From NCBI GenBank assembly GCA_964428805.1, contig CAYRZF010000098.1:1-6987 (forward strand): a stretch of 6,987 bases of DNA. The letters run 5' to 3'. The notes under the pieces were generated by a model. That model was not told the origin of the DNA. It saw only the letters and a program-made list of their open reading frames with translations, and did no database searches. Below are positions 6,613-6,987 of this stretch, piece after piece (position 1 is the stretch's first letter; every line of letters starts with the position of its first letter). Origin of the DNA: CAYRZF01 sp964428805. GTDB lineage: Bacteria > Methylomirabilota > Methylomirabilia > Rokubacteriales > CSP1-6. A program made the position numbers and the translations under genes.

Positions 6613-6619
6613 AGGTTGA
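6613..6619 (+). promoter_or_regulatory. Probable Shine-Dalgarno of the CBS-domain gene
   Basis: AGGTTGA lies with its AGG 7 nt before the GTG at 6623. It favours this GTG over the ATG at 6641, which has no purine-rich site at the right distance. A second purine-rich stretch, GGGGAGGAG (6583-6591), lies further upstream but has no usable start codon behind it. Confidence 0.45.
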
Positions 6620-6622
6620 CCG

Positions 6623-6987
6623 GTGCCTGACGAACCCGAGATGACCGTGGCCGAGATCATGGCGAAGCCGGTGGTGACGGCGTCCCCGGCCACGTCGGTG
6701 AACTCCGCCCGGCGGCTGCTGCGGCAGGCACGGATCCGTCATCTCCCGGTGGTGGACGGAGCGCTGCTCGTCGGGATCGTGTCGGACCGCGACCTTCGCG
6801 ACGCCCCGGACGAGACGGTCCGCCTCGGAGAGATCATGACGCGAACGGTGTTCGTCCTCTCCCCCGACACCTCCATCCGCCGGGCCGCCCGCCTTTTTCG
6901 CGAGCGACGGTTCGGGGCGATGCCGGTGCTCGAGGGGCGGGAGCTGGTCGGGATCGTGTCGGTCGTGGACGTCCTGCGCGTCCTCGA
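6623..6987 (+). CDS. Tandem CBS-domain (Bateman module) protein, partial at the 3' end
   Basis: 121 codons are visible and the frame is open at the right edge. CBS 1 (about 8-60) reads VAEIMAKPVVTASP, then RIRHLPVVD and GIVSDRDLR. CBS 2 (about 67-121) reads LGEIMTRTVFVLSPDTSI, then FGAMPVLEG and GIVSVVDVL. Both repeats keep the Gly-x-x-Ser-x-x-Asp pattern (Gly51/Asp57 and Gly110/Asp116) whose Asp contacts the ribose of bound adenine nucleotides in this family, so AMP, ADP or ATP binding is plausible. The start is GTG at 6623: an in-frame TGA at 6617-6619 rules out anything earlier, and ATG at 6641 is the only close alternative. The protein may be a stand-alone CBS pair or have a further output domain beyond the edge. 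It is divergent from glgB and apparently has a sigma-54 type promoter. It resembles the IMP-dehydrogenase-like CBS proteins, but this is not the enzyme. Confidence 0.9.
   Translation, partial: MPDEPEMTVAEIMAKPVVTASPATSVNSARRLLRQARIRHLPVVDGALLVGIVSDRDLRDAPDETVRLGEIMTRTVFVLSPDTSIRRAARLFRERRFGAMPVLEGRELVGIVSVVDVLRVL

Overview
The window is GC-rich, densely packed bacterial chromosome with ordinary metabolic genes. There are no RNA genes, mobile elements or CRISPR arrays that I can see. The high GC content, the GH57/DUF3536 protein beside glgB and glgC, and a split (three-subunit type) proton-translocating transhydrogenase would fit a soil or subsurface lineage such as Rokubacteria, NC10 or a deltaproteobacterial relative. 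That placement is inference from gene content only.

Layout from right to left along the minus strand: glgB (branching enzyme, about 4085-6379), glgC (ADP-glucose pyrophosphorylase, 2844-4082), a GH57-family glycosidase with the beginning of a DUF3536 region (1381-2847), pntAA (NAD(H)-binding transhydrogenase alpha subunit, 119-1303) and the first 27 codons of pntAB (1-82, cut by the window edge). glgB and glgC are 2 nt apart, and glgC overlaps the GH57 gene by 4 nt (GTGA), so these three look like one transcription and translation unit. A 77-nt gap without a convincing terminator separates them from the pnt genes, which may be read from the same transcript.

On the plus strand, divergent from glgB, a tandem CBS-domain protein starts at 6623 and runs off the right edge. 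The 243-nt divergent spacer holds a near-consensus sigma-54 (-24/-12) element reading toward the CBS gene, two adjacent inverted repeats upstream of it, and an extended -10-like motif overlapping the proposed glgB start.

Together: GlgC makes ADP-glucose, GlgB introduces alpha-1,6 branches into the growing glucan (the synthase glgA is not in the window), and the GH57 protein probably acts on the same alpha-glucan. The transhydrogenase uses the proton gradient to balance NADH and NADPH. The CBS pair may sense adenylates. I do not find a clearly new system. The best leads are the truncated GH57/DUF3536 gene and the sigma-54 promoter of the divergent CBS gene.
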